Source of the DNA: Bacteroidales bacterium
Lineage (GTDB): Bacteria > Bacteroidota > Bacteroidia > Bacteroidales > UBA7960
Length of the DNA: 47,293 bases
Assembly (NCBI GenBank): GCA_003560165.1
Contig: PWJC01000028.1
Span: 1-47,293 of the forward strand
Reading direction: 5' to 3'
Positions 1-7,199 of this stretch are shown here, piece by piece; positions within the stretch are counted from its first letter, which is position 1; every line of letters begins with the position of its first letter. The translations under genes and the position numbers were made by a program. The notes below the pieces were generated by a model. It was not told the origin of the DNA and searched no databases. It was given only the letters and a program-made list of their open reading frames with translations.

Positions 1-1
1 C

Positions 2-430
2 TCAGAACGGAAGATCGTCTTCTTCGGGAGGCATTCCCGCCTCCCTGTTTTCCTTATCCCCGGCCCGGGCAGCGGGGCTTTCGGCACCTGACTGGGACGG
101 CCTGCTACCCACAAAATTGATCACATCGCCAATGATCTCGGTGGTATAACGCTTGTTCCCCTCCTTATCATCCCATTGACGGGTTTGCAGACGGCCCTCG
201 ATATATACCTGGCTGCCCTTTGTCAGGTATTTTTCAGCCAGCTCTGCACGGTTGCGCCAAAGCACCACATTATGCCATTCTGTCTTTTCGACCATCTCCC
301 CATCCTTTCCCTTGTACACTTCATTGGTCGCCACGGGGAAGCGTGCCATTTTTACCCCGCTTTCCAGGGTATTGATGTCGGGATCCTTGCCCAGGTTGCC
401 CAGCAAGATCACTTTGTTTACTCCTGCCAT
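2..430 (-). CDS. ssb: Single-stranded DNA-binding protein
   Basis: 142-residue SSB that coats single-stranded DNA during replication, repair and recombination. The N-terminal part (MAGVNKVILLGNLGKDP, then a WHNVVLW strand and the YIEGRLQTRQW segment) is a typical OB fold. It is followed by a short Gly/Ala/Glu-rich linker and the acidic tip EEDDLPF, which in this family docks partner proteins. I start at the ATG at 428-430 because the 37 upstream in-frame residues are AT-rich and unlike SSB. The stop codon is at 2-4, so the gene is complete. It lies on the same strand as mutY further along, and ssb/mutY/HU/rng neighbourhoods are common in Bacteroidota. Confidence 0.95.
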   Translation of the reverse strand: MAGVNKVILLGNLGKDPDINTLESGVKMARFPVATNEVYKGKDGEMVEKTEWHNVVLWRNRAELAEKYLTKGSQVYIEGRLQTRQWDDKEGNKRYTTEIIGDVINFVGSRPSQSGAESPAARAGDKENREAGMPPEEDDLPF

Positions 431-604
431 ACGATTGTTTTTTTCGGTGAATAAAATAAATATGTATGCTAAAATAATTATTTTTAAACTATATTTTTTT
501 TGGCCGGCGGGTTTTGCCCTGTTTAAACACCCAGTTGTCAAAAAACAGTTGGCAGCGGCAAGTTACGGGATACCGAAGTTAAGAAAAAAACCATGCACAG
601 GCCC
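431..604. other. AT-rich divergent intergenic region
   Basis: Together with the leader of the next gene this makes a gap of about 318 bases between ssb (minus) and the lipoprotein gene (plus). The part nearest ssb (about 440-520) is very AT-rich and probably holds the ssb promoter, but I see no clean TAnnTTTG match on the minus strand. No ORF or RNA structure here is convincing. Confidence 0.4.
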
Positions 605-636
605 TTGATAACGAACAATAGTTTTCCGTAACTTTA
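605..636 (+). promoter_or_regulatory. Candidate Bacteroidota promoter for the lipoprotein gene
   Basis: TTG at 605-607 and TAACTTTA at 629-636 are separated by 21 bases, close to the Bacteroidota TTTG/TAnnTTTG consensus (7 of 8 at the -7 box). Transcription would start near 642, placing the GAAA microsatellite at 651-709 inside the 5' untranslated region. Confidence 0.45.
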
Positions 637-650
637 GCAATGGGAAGGTG

Positions 651-709
<59 letters not shown>

Positions 710-747
710 CAACTTTTAAATTACCTAAACTTAAAAATTATAAACAC

Positions 748-1848
748 ATGGAAACAACATGGAACACCAGGATGCTGTTGCTGCTGACAGGTTTTTTTGC
801 CATAAGCCTTGTTTCGTGCGAGGATGACGGCACAGAAAGTCTTTCTGCCGACGAGGCCAGGGCAGAATTGCAAGCGGCAGGCGACGAAATCATGACCCAC
901 ATGGGGCTGATGATGGCCACTCCTCCCATGGAGTCGCTCAGTTTTTTCATGATGCTGATGGACATGGATTTTGATTTCGATATGCGGGAAGCCGCAGCCA
1001 GGTCGGTCGAATCGCCGCATGAGCTCACCATGCCGGGCATCGGCCGCCTTCCGGCACTGGGCAGGGGATTGGCCGCACAAAAAGGTCAGCCCGACGAAAC
1101 GATTTTTTACGGAGTATTTCGCTACAACTTCAATACCGGCGAATTTGACCAGATCAACCAAACGGAAGTGGACTACCTCGAATTCCAGTTCCCTGCCAGC
1201 GAATCGGCTTATGATACGCGGCTGATCAACGGCATTCTGCGCATCGACAACCTATTGCTTGCCGAAGTGGTGATCGATGACGGATTCGGGGTGGATACCG
1301 ACGTCGTACCCGTCAGGGCCGATGTGCGTCTGGATGTCGACAATCAAACCCTCATGAGCCTGAGCTATCAGTTGAGCCTGAACCCCGAAGGCTTGCCCAC
1401 AGCCGGTTCAATGACGCTGGACATGCCGCCCTACGTCATGGAGATGAATTTCAGCGGGAGCGGGAGGAACTTCAACACCACCCTTGATTTCAGGGCAGAT
1501 GGTACCCCCCTGATGGTGTCCGACCTCGACATCAGGTACACGGCCGGACTCGACGACGTGGAGAGGGTATCGGGATATTTCCAGCTGAGCCCGCTGCGCT
1601 TTTCGGGGAACATCCTGCCTCTTGCCCAGGAAGAATGCCACTACACCGACCTTGATTGCATGAACAACAACATGGACATCGAACTCTTGCAGGCAGCCAA
1701 AAACAAGCGCATCGGCAAAGTCGAATACCGGTTGTACGAAGATCCGCACTGGGGAGAGGCTTATCCGGAGCTGGCCATTGTGTATGCCGACGGGAGCTAT
1801 GATTTCTTTTTCGAGGCCTTCCACCTCGACGAAGGCTTCCTGAAGTAG
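748..1848 (+). CDS. Putative outer-envelope lipoprotein of unknown function
   Basis: A 366-residue protein I do not recognise. The N-terminus (METTWNTRMLLLLTGFFAIS then LVSC) is a type II signal peptide with the lipobox Cys at about residue 24, followed by an acidic stretch (EDDGTE). In Bacteroidota this would give an envelope-anchored lipoprotein. The body has a Met-rich stretch near residues 48-75 and then alternating polar/hydrophobic segments suggesting a beta-rich fold, with a few Cys near residue 300. The start at 748 is chosen because the signal peptide begins there. It is monocistronic, convergent with mutY, and sits behind a GAAA repeat that could affect its expression. Confidence 0.75.
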   Translation: METTWNTRMLLLLTGFFAISLVSCEDDGTESLSADEARAELQAAGDEIMTHMGLMMATPPMESLSFFMMLMDMDFDFDMREAAARSVESPHELTMPGIGRLPALGRGLAAQKGQPDETIFYGVFRYNFNTGEFDQINQTEVDYLEFQFPASESAYDTRLINGILRIDNLLLAEVVIDDGFGVDTDVVPVRADVRLDVDNQTLMSLSYQLSLNPEGLPTAGSMTLDMPPYVMEMNFSGSGRNFNTTLDFRADGTPLMVSDLDIRYTAGLDDVERVSGYFQLSPLRFSGNILPLAQEECHYTDLDCMNNNMDIELLQAAKNKRIGKVEYRLYEDPHWGEAYPELAIVYADGSYDFFFEAFHLDEGFLK

Positions 1849-1894
1849 GAGGTCTGGGAAACGAAGGGGCGAGCACCTGGTAACAAAGGGTCGC

Positions 1895-2956
1895 TTACTC
1901 AAGCAAACGCTCGATCAGCCTGGGTTTTGCCATGGCCTCAAAACCCCTGACATCTGTCAGGATGTATTTTTTGCCGAACATTTCCAACTGCCCGGGCCCG
2001 TGACTCAGCCGGAACAGCCGGGCGTGGATGGTCTGATGACTTAACTGGTGTTTGAGCGAGCGGACCATCTCTCCTGAAACAGACTCATGATCATGCCCCG
2101 GCAGGACGGCCCGGCAGGCGCGGGCGAAAACCTCCGCTTCGTGCATTTCGTGTCCTGTTTCGAACAAAGGCAGTTCGTACAGCCCTCTCCAGATGTCGTT
2201 GCCCGAACGCTGGCCAACGAAAAAACCCGGCAGCCCGCCGGCGGTGGTGGCATGCACCAGAAAATAATTGAAATAACGCGGCCGGGTTTTCTTTTTTGGC
2301 TTTCGCGCAGGAAACCGCATCACTGCATTGCGCTGCAAGGCAAGGCACTGGCTGTTGAACAGGCATTCGTGACATACCGGCCCAAAGGGTTTGCACACCA
2401 GCGAGCCGAAATCCATCAGTGCCTGGTTATAATCCCCGGGCCGGCTTTCCGGCATCAGCGAGAGAGCCAGGTCGTAAAATGCCCGCTTTCCCCCGGCCGT
2501 GTCAATCGGATGTTCGATGGCAAACAAACGCGACAGCACGCGGTACACATTCCCGTCAATCACCGGCACCCGCTCTCCGAAGGCAATGGAGCCAATGGCT
2601 GCGGATGTATACGGACCGATCCCGCTCAAACCCGACAATGCCTGGCTATCGGAAGGAAGCTGTCCATTATGTTCGCTGATGATCTGCCGGGCAGCCCTGT
2701 GCAGGTTCCTGGCCCTGGTGTAATAACCCAGGCCCTGCCACAAACGCAACACCTCGCCCAATGGGGCAAGGGCCAGGCTGTGCAAATCGGGGAATGCCTC
2801 AATAAACCGGCTAAAATAGCCCACTCCCTGCTCCACACGGGTTTGCTGGAGGATGACCTCCGAAACCCAGATGCGGTAGGGATCGGAATCCCCCCGCCAG
2901 GGCAGTGAGCGGCCGTTTCTGTCATACCACCACAACAAGCGTGACGCGAAATCCAT
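1895..2956 (-). CDS. mutY: A/G-specific adenine DNA glycosylase
   Basis: 353-residue MutY, which removes adenine mispaired with 8-oxoguanine in base-excision repair. The helix-hairpin-helix glycosylase core carries the catalytic Glu in SEVILQQT (E33) and the catalytic Asp in VIDGNV (D134), after the LSGIGPYTSAAI hairpin. The [4Fe-4S] cluster loop is complete: C188, C195, C198 and C204 in the pattern C-X6-C-X2-C-X5-C. The C-terminal ~120 residues form the NUDIX-like 8-oxoG recognition domain. The length is normal for the family. It is convergent with the lipoprotein gene and divergent from the HU gene. Confidence 0.95.
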   Translation of the reverse strand: MDFASRLLWWYDRNGRSLPWRGDSDPYRIWVSEVILQQTRVEQGVGYFSRFIEAFPDLHSLALAPLGEVLRLWQGLGYYTRARNLHRAARQIISEHNGQLPSDSQALSGLSGIGPYTSAAIGSIAFGERVPVIDGNVYRVLSRLFAIEHPIDTAGGKRAFYDLALSLMPESRPGDYNQALMDFGSLVCKPFGPVCHECLFNSQCLALQRNAVMRFPARKPKKKTRPRYFNYFLVHATTAGGLPGFFVGQRSGNDIWRGLYELPLFETGHEMHEAEVFARACRAVLPGHDHESVSGEMVRSLKHQLSHQTIHARLFRLSHGPGQLEMFGKKYILTDVRGFEAMAKPRLIERLLE

Positions 2957-3021
2957 AAGAAGACATCCGGACTGAAAATAAAAACAAAATTAGCTTAAAC
3001 GATTGATGTAAAAATAATTAA

Positions 3022-3056
3022 TTTGTTTTCTTATAACCGGAAAAAACGTATATTTG
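3022..3056 (+). promoter_or_regulatory. Candidate promoter for the HU gene
   Basis: TTTG at 3022-3025 and a perfect TAnnTTTG box (TATATTTG, 3049-3056), spacer 23. The predicted transcription start near 3062 gives a 5' UTR of about 50 bases before the HU ATG at 3114. Confidence 0.55.
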
Positions 3057-3113
3057 CATCCCAAAATCAACGGAAAAAACAATCTAATCAACCCATTACC
3101 AAAAACGCGCATT

Positions 3114-3404
3114 ATGACTAAAGCGGAAATTGTAACAGAAATTGCCAACAAAACCGGCATTGAAAAAGTAGCTGTTCAGGCCACAGTAGAAGCCTTTATG
3201 AACACCGTAAAAAACGCCCTGGTAAAAGGAGAAAACGTTTATCTGAGAGGGTTCGGCAGCTTTATTATCAAAGAAAGGGCAGAGAAAACCGGCAGGAATA
3301 TTTCCAAAAACACCACCATCATCATCCCGGCTCACTGCATCCCTGCCTTCAAACCCGCCAAGGAATTCGTGAGCGAGGTAAAAGCTTCGGTAAAGGCTTC
3401 CTGA
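3114..3404 (+). CDS. HU-family DNA-binding protein
   Basis: 96-residue HU/IHF-family nucleoid protein that bends DNA as a dimer. It starts MTKAEIVTEIANKTGIEK and has the GFGSF turn (LRGFGSFIIKER) that precedes the DNA-binding beta arm. It ends in a typical HU tail with PAFKPAKEF. The 20 upstream in-frame residues include the promoter region, so the start is set at 3114. A tiny ribosomal-protein gene follows 55 bases downstream and may be co-transcribed with it. Confidence 0.93.
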   Translation: MTKAEIVTEIANKTGIEKVAVQATVEAFMNTVKNALVKGENVYLRGFGSFIIKERAEKTGRNISKNTTIIIPAHCIPAFKPAKEFVSEVKASVKAS

Positions 3405-3459
3405 GCAGATCGACCAGAATTCTGAAAATTATGTGACCCCATTTAACCCGAAGAAAAAG

Positions 3460-3549
3460 ATGCCTAGCGGAAAAAAAAGGAAACGACACAAAATGGCCAC
3501 CCACAAGCGCAAAAAACGCCTGAGAAAAAACAGGCATAAGAAGAAATAA
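3460..3549 (+). CDS. 29-residue AURKAIP1/COX24-type small ribosomal protein
   Basis: A very basic mini-protein beginning MPSGKKRKRHKMATHKRKKR and ending in a KNRHKKK-like tail; 19 of its 29 residues are Lys, Arg or His. It matches the pattern of the DUF1713/COX24 C-terminal family, whose members include mitochondrial mS38 and the actinobacterial small-subunit protein bS22, and which NCBI annotates in Bacteroidota as AURKAIP1/COX24 domain-containing. The expected role is binding rRNA in the 30S subunit. It lies between HU and RNase G and is followed by a strong terminator (3592-3629). Confidence 0.85.
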   Translation: MPSGKKRKRHKMATHKRKKRLRKNRHKKK

Positions 3550-3591
3550 GCGACTTGAGGGCAGTTGCCTGATCACCTGCACTAATTTTTC

Positions 3592-3635
3592 AAAATTACA
3601 TAATGCCCTTTAAGGTGTTATGTAATTTTATTTTC
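3592..3635 (+). terminator. Intrinsic terminator after the HU/small ribosomal protein genes
   Basis: A perfect 12-bp stem, AAAATTACATAA (3592-3603) against TTATGTAATTTT (3618-3629), followed by ATTTTC. It separates the HU/mini-protein unit from rng. The stem is AT-rich and nearly symmetric. Confidence 0.7.
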
Positions 3636-3674
3636 GACTCCCCGGGCATTGCCCTGGTGTTTGTAACCCTCCCC

Positions 3675-3694
3675 CATTCATTGTTAAATGAATG
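3675..3694 (+). promoter_or_regulatory. Hairpin in the rng 5' leader
   Basis: CATTCATT (3675-3682) pairs perfectly with AATGAATG (3687-3694) across a GTTA loop, 25 bases before the rng GTG. A second small hairpin (GGGC-ATT-GCCC) lies just upstream near 3645-3656. A weak -7 box (TATTTTCG, 3629-3636) would put both in the rng 5' UTR. A role in RNase G control is inference only. Confidence 0.35.
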
Positions 3695-3719
3695 ATGAAC
3701 CCTTTAAAATATCTCTGAT

Positions 3720-5270
3720 GTGAACAAAGAATTGATCATTGATTCCGGCACAACGGAGGTTGTTATGGCTTTGATCGAAGAGAAGCAGCTTGTTGAGCTG
3801 CACCGCGATCGAAAGAACAACAACTACTCCGTGGGCGATATCTACCTCGGGAAGACCAAAAAGGTCATTTCGGGGCTGAATGCCGCCTTTGTGGATGTGG
3901 GATACGAAAAGGATGCTTTTTTACACTACCTCGACCTGGGCAGCCAGGTCAACAGTTTGAACAAATACGTCAAGCTGGCCATGTCAGGAAAAACCAATTT
4001 GCTGGCCATGGATCGTTTTCATCCGGAAAAAGAGATCGAGAAGACCGGGAAAATCAGCGACGTGCTCTCGGCCAACCAGCCAATACTTGTTCAGATTGCG
4101 AAAGAACCCATTTCGACCAAGGGCCCGCGCATCACCAGCGAAATATCGCTTGCAGGCCGTTACCTGGTCGTTGTGCCTTTTTCTGATCGTATTTCGGTAT
4201 CGCAAAAAATACAGAGCACGGAAGAAAAAAGCCGCCTGAAGCGCCTGGTGCAAAGTATCAAACCGAAAAATTTCGGGGTGATCATTCGCACCGTTGCCGA
4301 AGGAAAAATGGTGGCCGATCTGGACGCCGACCTCAACAGTTTGGTGTCCAAATGGTATGGCATTGCCGAAAAGCTTGCCCATGCCAGGCCCCCGAAGATC
4401 ATCCTGGGCGAGATCAACCGCTCATCCGCCATGCTGCGCGACCTGCTCAATGAGTCGTTCAACAACATTCACGTCAATGACCCCATAATGTATGAAGAGC
4501 TAAGGGACTACATCAAAACCATTGCCCCCGAGAAAATCGACATACTGAAGCTCTATAAGGGGAAAGCATCGATTTTTGATCATTTCGGTGTGGAAAGACA
4601 AATAAAGGGATCCTTTGGCAAGGTGGTATCCATCAAAAGTGGAGCTTACCTGGTGATTGAACACACCGAAGCCCTGCACGTGATCGACGTGAACAGCGGT
4701 CAGCGCATGAAAAGCGACAACAGCCAGGAAGACAACGCCCTGGAGGTAAACCTGGAAGCAGCCTCTGAGGTTGCCCGCCAACTCAGGCTACGCGACATGG
4801 GCGGTATCATCGTGGTTGACTTCATCGACATGCAACAATCTGCAAACCGCAGGAAGCTGTATGAGAAGATGAAGGATGAAATGAGCAAGGACAGGGCCAA
4901 ACACAACATTTTGCCACCCAGCAAATTCGGTCTTGTGCAGATCACCCGGCAGCGGGTCAGGACCGAAACCAGTGTGGAGATACTGGAAAAATGCCCTGCC
5001 TGCGGCGGCACCGGGAAAATTAAACCCAGCATCATCCTGATCGATGAGATCGAAAGCAATCTGCGCTACCTCATCCGCGAACAGAACGAGCCCTCGCTGA
5101 CACTGAGGGTGCATCCGTTTATGCATGCCTATCTAACAAAAGGCTTTCCGTCGGTCAGGCTAAAATGGTTCTTCAGGTACAAAAAGTGGATAAAAGTTTA
5201 TCCTTCCACATCCTTTCACTTCCTCGAATACCGGTTTTTTAACAAACTGGACGACGAAATCAAGCTTTGA
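3720..5270 (+). CDS. rng: Ribonuclease G/E family endoribonuclease
   Basis: 516-residue RNase G, a single-strand endoribonuclease for rRNA maturation and mRNA decay. The S1 domain is at about residues 30-120 (VGDIYLGKTKKVISGLNAAFVDVGY). The DNase I-like catalytic region contains VIDVNSG and IIVVDFIDM with the two metal-binding Asp residues. The CPACGGTGK motif is the zinc-link that holds the dimer. There is no long RNase E-type C-terminal scaffold, so this is the short form. The start is GTG at 3720, where homology to the family begins; an ATG one base upstream (3719) is out of frame and stops immediately. It has its own hairpin-containing leader and a strong terminator at 5281-5319. Confidence 0.93.
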   Translation: MNKELIIDSGTTEVVMALIEEKQLVELHRDRKNNNYSVGDIYLGKTKKVISGLNAAFVDVGYEKDAFLHYLDLGSQVNSLNKYVKLAMSGKTNLLAMDRFHPEKEIEKTGKISDVLSANQPILVQIAKEPISTKGPRITSEISLAGRYLVVVPFSDRISVSQKIQSTEEKSRLKRLVQSIKPKNFGVIIRTVAEGKMVADLDADLNSLVSKWYGIAEKLAHARPPKIILGEINRSSAMLRDLLNESFNNIHVNDPIMYEELRDYIKTIAPEKIDILKLYKGKASIFDHFGVERQIKGSFGKVVSIKSGAYLVIEHTEALHVIDVNSGQRMKSDNSQEDNALEVNLEAASEVARQLRLRDMGGIIVVDFIDMQQSANRRKLYEKMKDEMSKDRAKHNILPPSKFGLVQITRQRVRTETSVEILEKCPACGGTGKIKPSIILIDEIESNLRYLIREQNEPSLTLRVHPFMHAYLTKGFPSVRLKWFFRYKKWIKVYPSTSFHFLEYRFFNKLDDEIKL

Positions 5271-5280
5271 GACTTGAAAA

Positions 5281-5319
5281 AAACAGCGGGAAGGCTTGCC
5301 GCCTTCCCGCTGTTTTTTT
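5281..5319 (+). terminator. Strong intrinsic terminator after rng
   Basis: A 15-bp perfect stem (5281-5295 against 5301-5315), loop TTGCC, followed by a run of T to 5319. It lies 11 bases after the rng stop codon. Confidence 0.92.
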
Positions 5320-5335
5320 ATTGGCGGCATTGAAT

Positions 5336-5343
5336 TACCTTTG
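5336..5343 (+). promoter_or_regulatory. Candidate -7 box for recX-prfB
   Basis: TACCTTTG is a perfect match to TAnnTTTG and lies 30 bases before the recX ATG, immediately after the rng terminator. No good TTTG element is seen at the usual spacing, because the terminator T-run occupies that position. Confidence 0.4.
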
Positions 5344-5373
5344 TACAGGTGGCAACCCGGCCCTCACAAACGC

Positions 5374-5859
5374 ATGGAAAATGACAGGGAAAATCGCGAC
5401 GTTTCGGCCGAAGTCTTGAAAAGCAAGGCGGCAAAGTTCTGTGCATACCAGGAAAGAAGCCCGGCAGCAGTCGAACGAAAGCTGCTAAGCTGGGGTGCCA
5501 GCCGGGCGCAGTGCCAACAGCTCATCGACTGCCTGACGGATGAGGGCTTTGTGAATGACCGGCGGTTTGCCAGGGAGTTCGCCCTCGGAAAGTTCCGTCA
5601 GCAACACTGGGGCAGGATAAGGATACGCTCGGAGTTGGCCGGTCATCAAATCCCGCCCGACCGGATCGATGAAGCCCTGGCGTTGATTGACCAAGCCCTA
5701 TACATCAGGAAGCTCGACACATTGATCGACAAAAAGCGAATGTCGGTCACGGAGAACAGCATGGATAAAGCCCTGCAAAAAACCGCTGCCTACTGCATAC
5801 AAAAGGGATACGAACCTGCACTGGTATGGGAGCGACTCAGGGGCGGCAAAAGCGAATGA
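5374..5859 (+). CDS. recX: Regulatory protein RecX
   Basis: 161-residue RecX-family protein, a modulator of RecA filaments. It shows the repeated three-helix pattern of the family: KAAKFCAYQERSPAAVERKL near the N-terminus, LTDEGFVNDRRFAREFALGK in the middle, and a final repeat around KGYEPALVWERL. I use the ATG at 5374 because the residues encoded upstream of it come from terminator and promoter sequence. prfB starts 21 bases downstream of the stop, so the two genes probably form one transcript. Confidence 0.88.
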   Translation: MENDRENRDVSAEVLKSKAAKFCAYQERSPAAVERKLLSWGASRAQCQQLIDCLTDEGFVNDRRFAREFALGKFRQQHWGRIRIRSELAGHQIPPDRIDEALALIDQALYIRKLDTLIDKKRMSVTENSMDKALQKTAAYCIQKGYEPALVWERLRGGKSE

Positions 5860-5880
5860 CCACTTTAACAAAGAACACAT

Positions 5881-6964
5881 ATGATTTATGCAGATCACAT
5901 CAAGGATTTGAACAGGAGGCTGGATGCCTTAAGGAGGTTTCTTTGACATCGATGCAAAGAAAGAAGAGGCAGCCTCACTGCAAAGAGAAAGCCAGGCCCC
6001 TGACTTTTGGGACAGGCCTCAGGAGGCCGAGAAAAAACTGCGGCAGCTCAGCAGCCTGAATCAGTGGATCGACGCCTACGAGAAGACCCATCAGCAGCTG
6101 GAAGACCTCAGAGTGCTGCATGATTTTTACCAGGAAGGCGAAGGCAGCGAAGAAGATGTCGAAAAACACTATGACAAGACACTCAGGCTGATCGAAAAAC
6201 TTGAGTTTAAAAAGATGCTCAACAAGGCAGAGGATCAGCTGAACGCCATTGTTACCATCAACGCCGGAGCAGGCGGCACCGAAAGCCAGGACTGGGCAGA
6301 GATGCTGATGCGCATGTATTTGCGGTGGGCCGAACGCAACAAATGCCGGACACGTATCCTCGACATCCAGGAGGGGGAGGGTGCCGGTATCAAAAGCTGC
6401 TCCATCGAGATGGAGGGCGACCACGCCTTTGGCTACCTGAAGGGCGAGAGCGGGGTCCACCGCCTGGTCAGGCTTTCCCCCTTCGATGCCAACCACAAAC
6501 GCCATACTTCCTTTGCCTCGGTGTATGCCTACCCCGTGGTGGACGAAAACATACAGATAGACATCAACCCGGCCGATCTTAACTGGGACACCTTTCGTTC
6601 GAGCGGTCCGGGCGGTCAAAACGTCAACAAGGTGGAAAGTGCTGTCAGGGTAAGGCATGCCCCAAGCGGCCTTGTTGTGGAGTGCCAGGAAACCCGTTCC
6701 CAGGCCCAGAACAGGGAGAAGGCCCTGACCATGCTCAAATCGCAGCTCTATGATATGGAACTGCGGAAAAAACAAGAGAAGCTTGACGTCATGGAAAGCA
6801 GCAAGAAAAAAATCGAATGGGGTTCGCAGATCAGGAGTTATGTTTTTCATCCCTACAAAATGGTCAAAGACCTTCGCACCGGCGTAGAGACCTCCAATGT
6901 ACAACAAGTGATGGACGGCGAACTCGACGAATTCATCAAGGCCTACCTGATCGAATTCTCCTGA
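5881..6964 (+). CDS. prfB: Peptide chain release factor 2, with programmed +1 frameshift
   Basis: RF2 recognises UGA and UAA stop codons and triggers peptide release. The first 21 codons (from ATG 5881) end at CTT followed by an in-frame TGA (5944-5946). Shifting +1 at CTT-TGA-C continues as DIDAKKEEAASLQRE and runs to the stop at 6962-6964, giving a 360-residue protein of normal RF2 length. The catalytic GGQ is in SSGPGGQNVNKVESAVR, and the neighbouring elements (INAGAGGTESQDWAEML, GVHRLVRLSPFDANHKRHTSFAS) are intact. The frameshift is the classic autoregulatory device in which low RF2 favours shifting. recX lies just upstream and a weak terminator follows at 7059-7092. Confidence 0.96.
5930..5947 (+). 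promoter_or_regulatory. RF2 programmed frameshift site
   Basis: The slippery codon CTT (5941-5943) is followed by TGA and then C (5947). AGGAGG at 5932-5937 lies 3 bases before CTT, as in the well-studied E. coli site where an internal Shine-Dalgarno-like element stimulates +1 slippage. It is notable because Bacteroidota otherwise make little use of Shine-Dalgarno pairing at starts. Confidence 0.93.
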
Positions 6965-7058
6965 ACCACTTCGCCGGATCTTTTTCCTGGCAAACTTTCA
7001 GGCTGTTTTCAATCAGCCGTTTATGTTGCTGCGGTTAATAACTTTTGGTTTTTGTTGA

Positions 7059-7092
7059 AAAACAATGGGCGTTTTTCATTGTTTTGTTTTTT
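7059..7092 (+). terminator. Weak AT-rich terminator after prfB
   Basis: AAAACAATG (7059-7067) pairs with CATTGTTTT (7077-7085) across a 9-base loop and is followed by GTTTTTT. It is AT-rich, so efficiency is uncertain, but it is well placed between prfB and nrdJ. Confidence 0.5.
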
Positions 7093-7199
7093 AACTTCGC
7101 CTGTACGACCACCACTTTCAGATTTACTTATCATCATTTTTCTTTGCTTACCCCAAGGCGCTGTGCCTGGGACCATTCACGACGAAAACTCACAACAAT

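Noticed and set aside
5881-5946. prfB as a pseudogene with a premature stop after 21 codons
   Set aside because: CTT-TGA-C preceded by AGGAGG is the known RF2 programmed frameshift site, and the +1 frame continues with a full-length RF2.
5975-6907. Long minus-strand ORF (310 codons) opposite prfB
   Set aside because: It is the shadow of prfB, with no recognisable protein features; the plus-strand frame is a conserved RF2.
6965-7199. Possible cobalamin riboswitch before the B12-dependent reductase
   Set aside because: I read the 235 bases for the B12-box and found no match; only an AT-rich terminator-like hairpin for prfB and unstructured sequence are visible.
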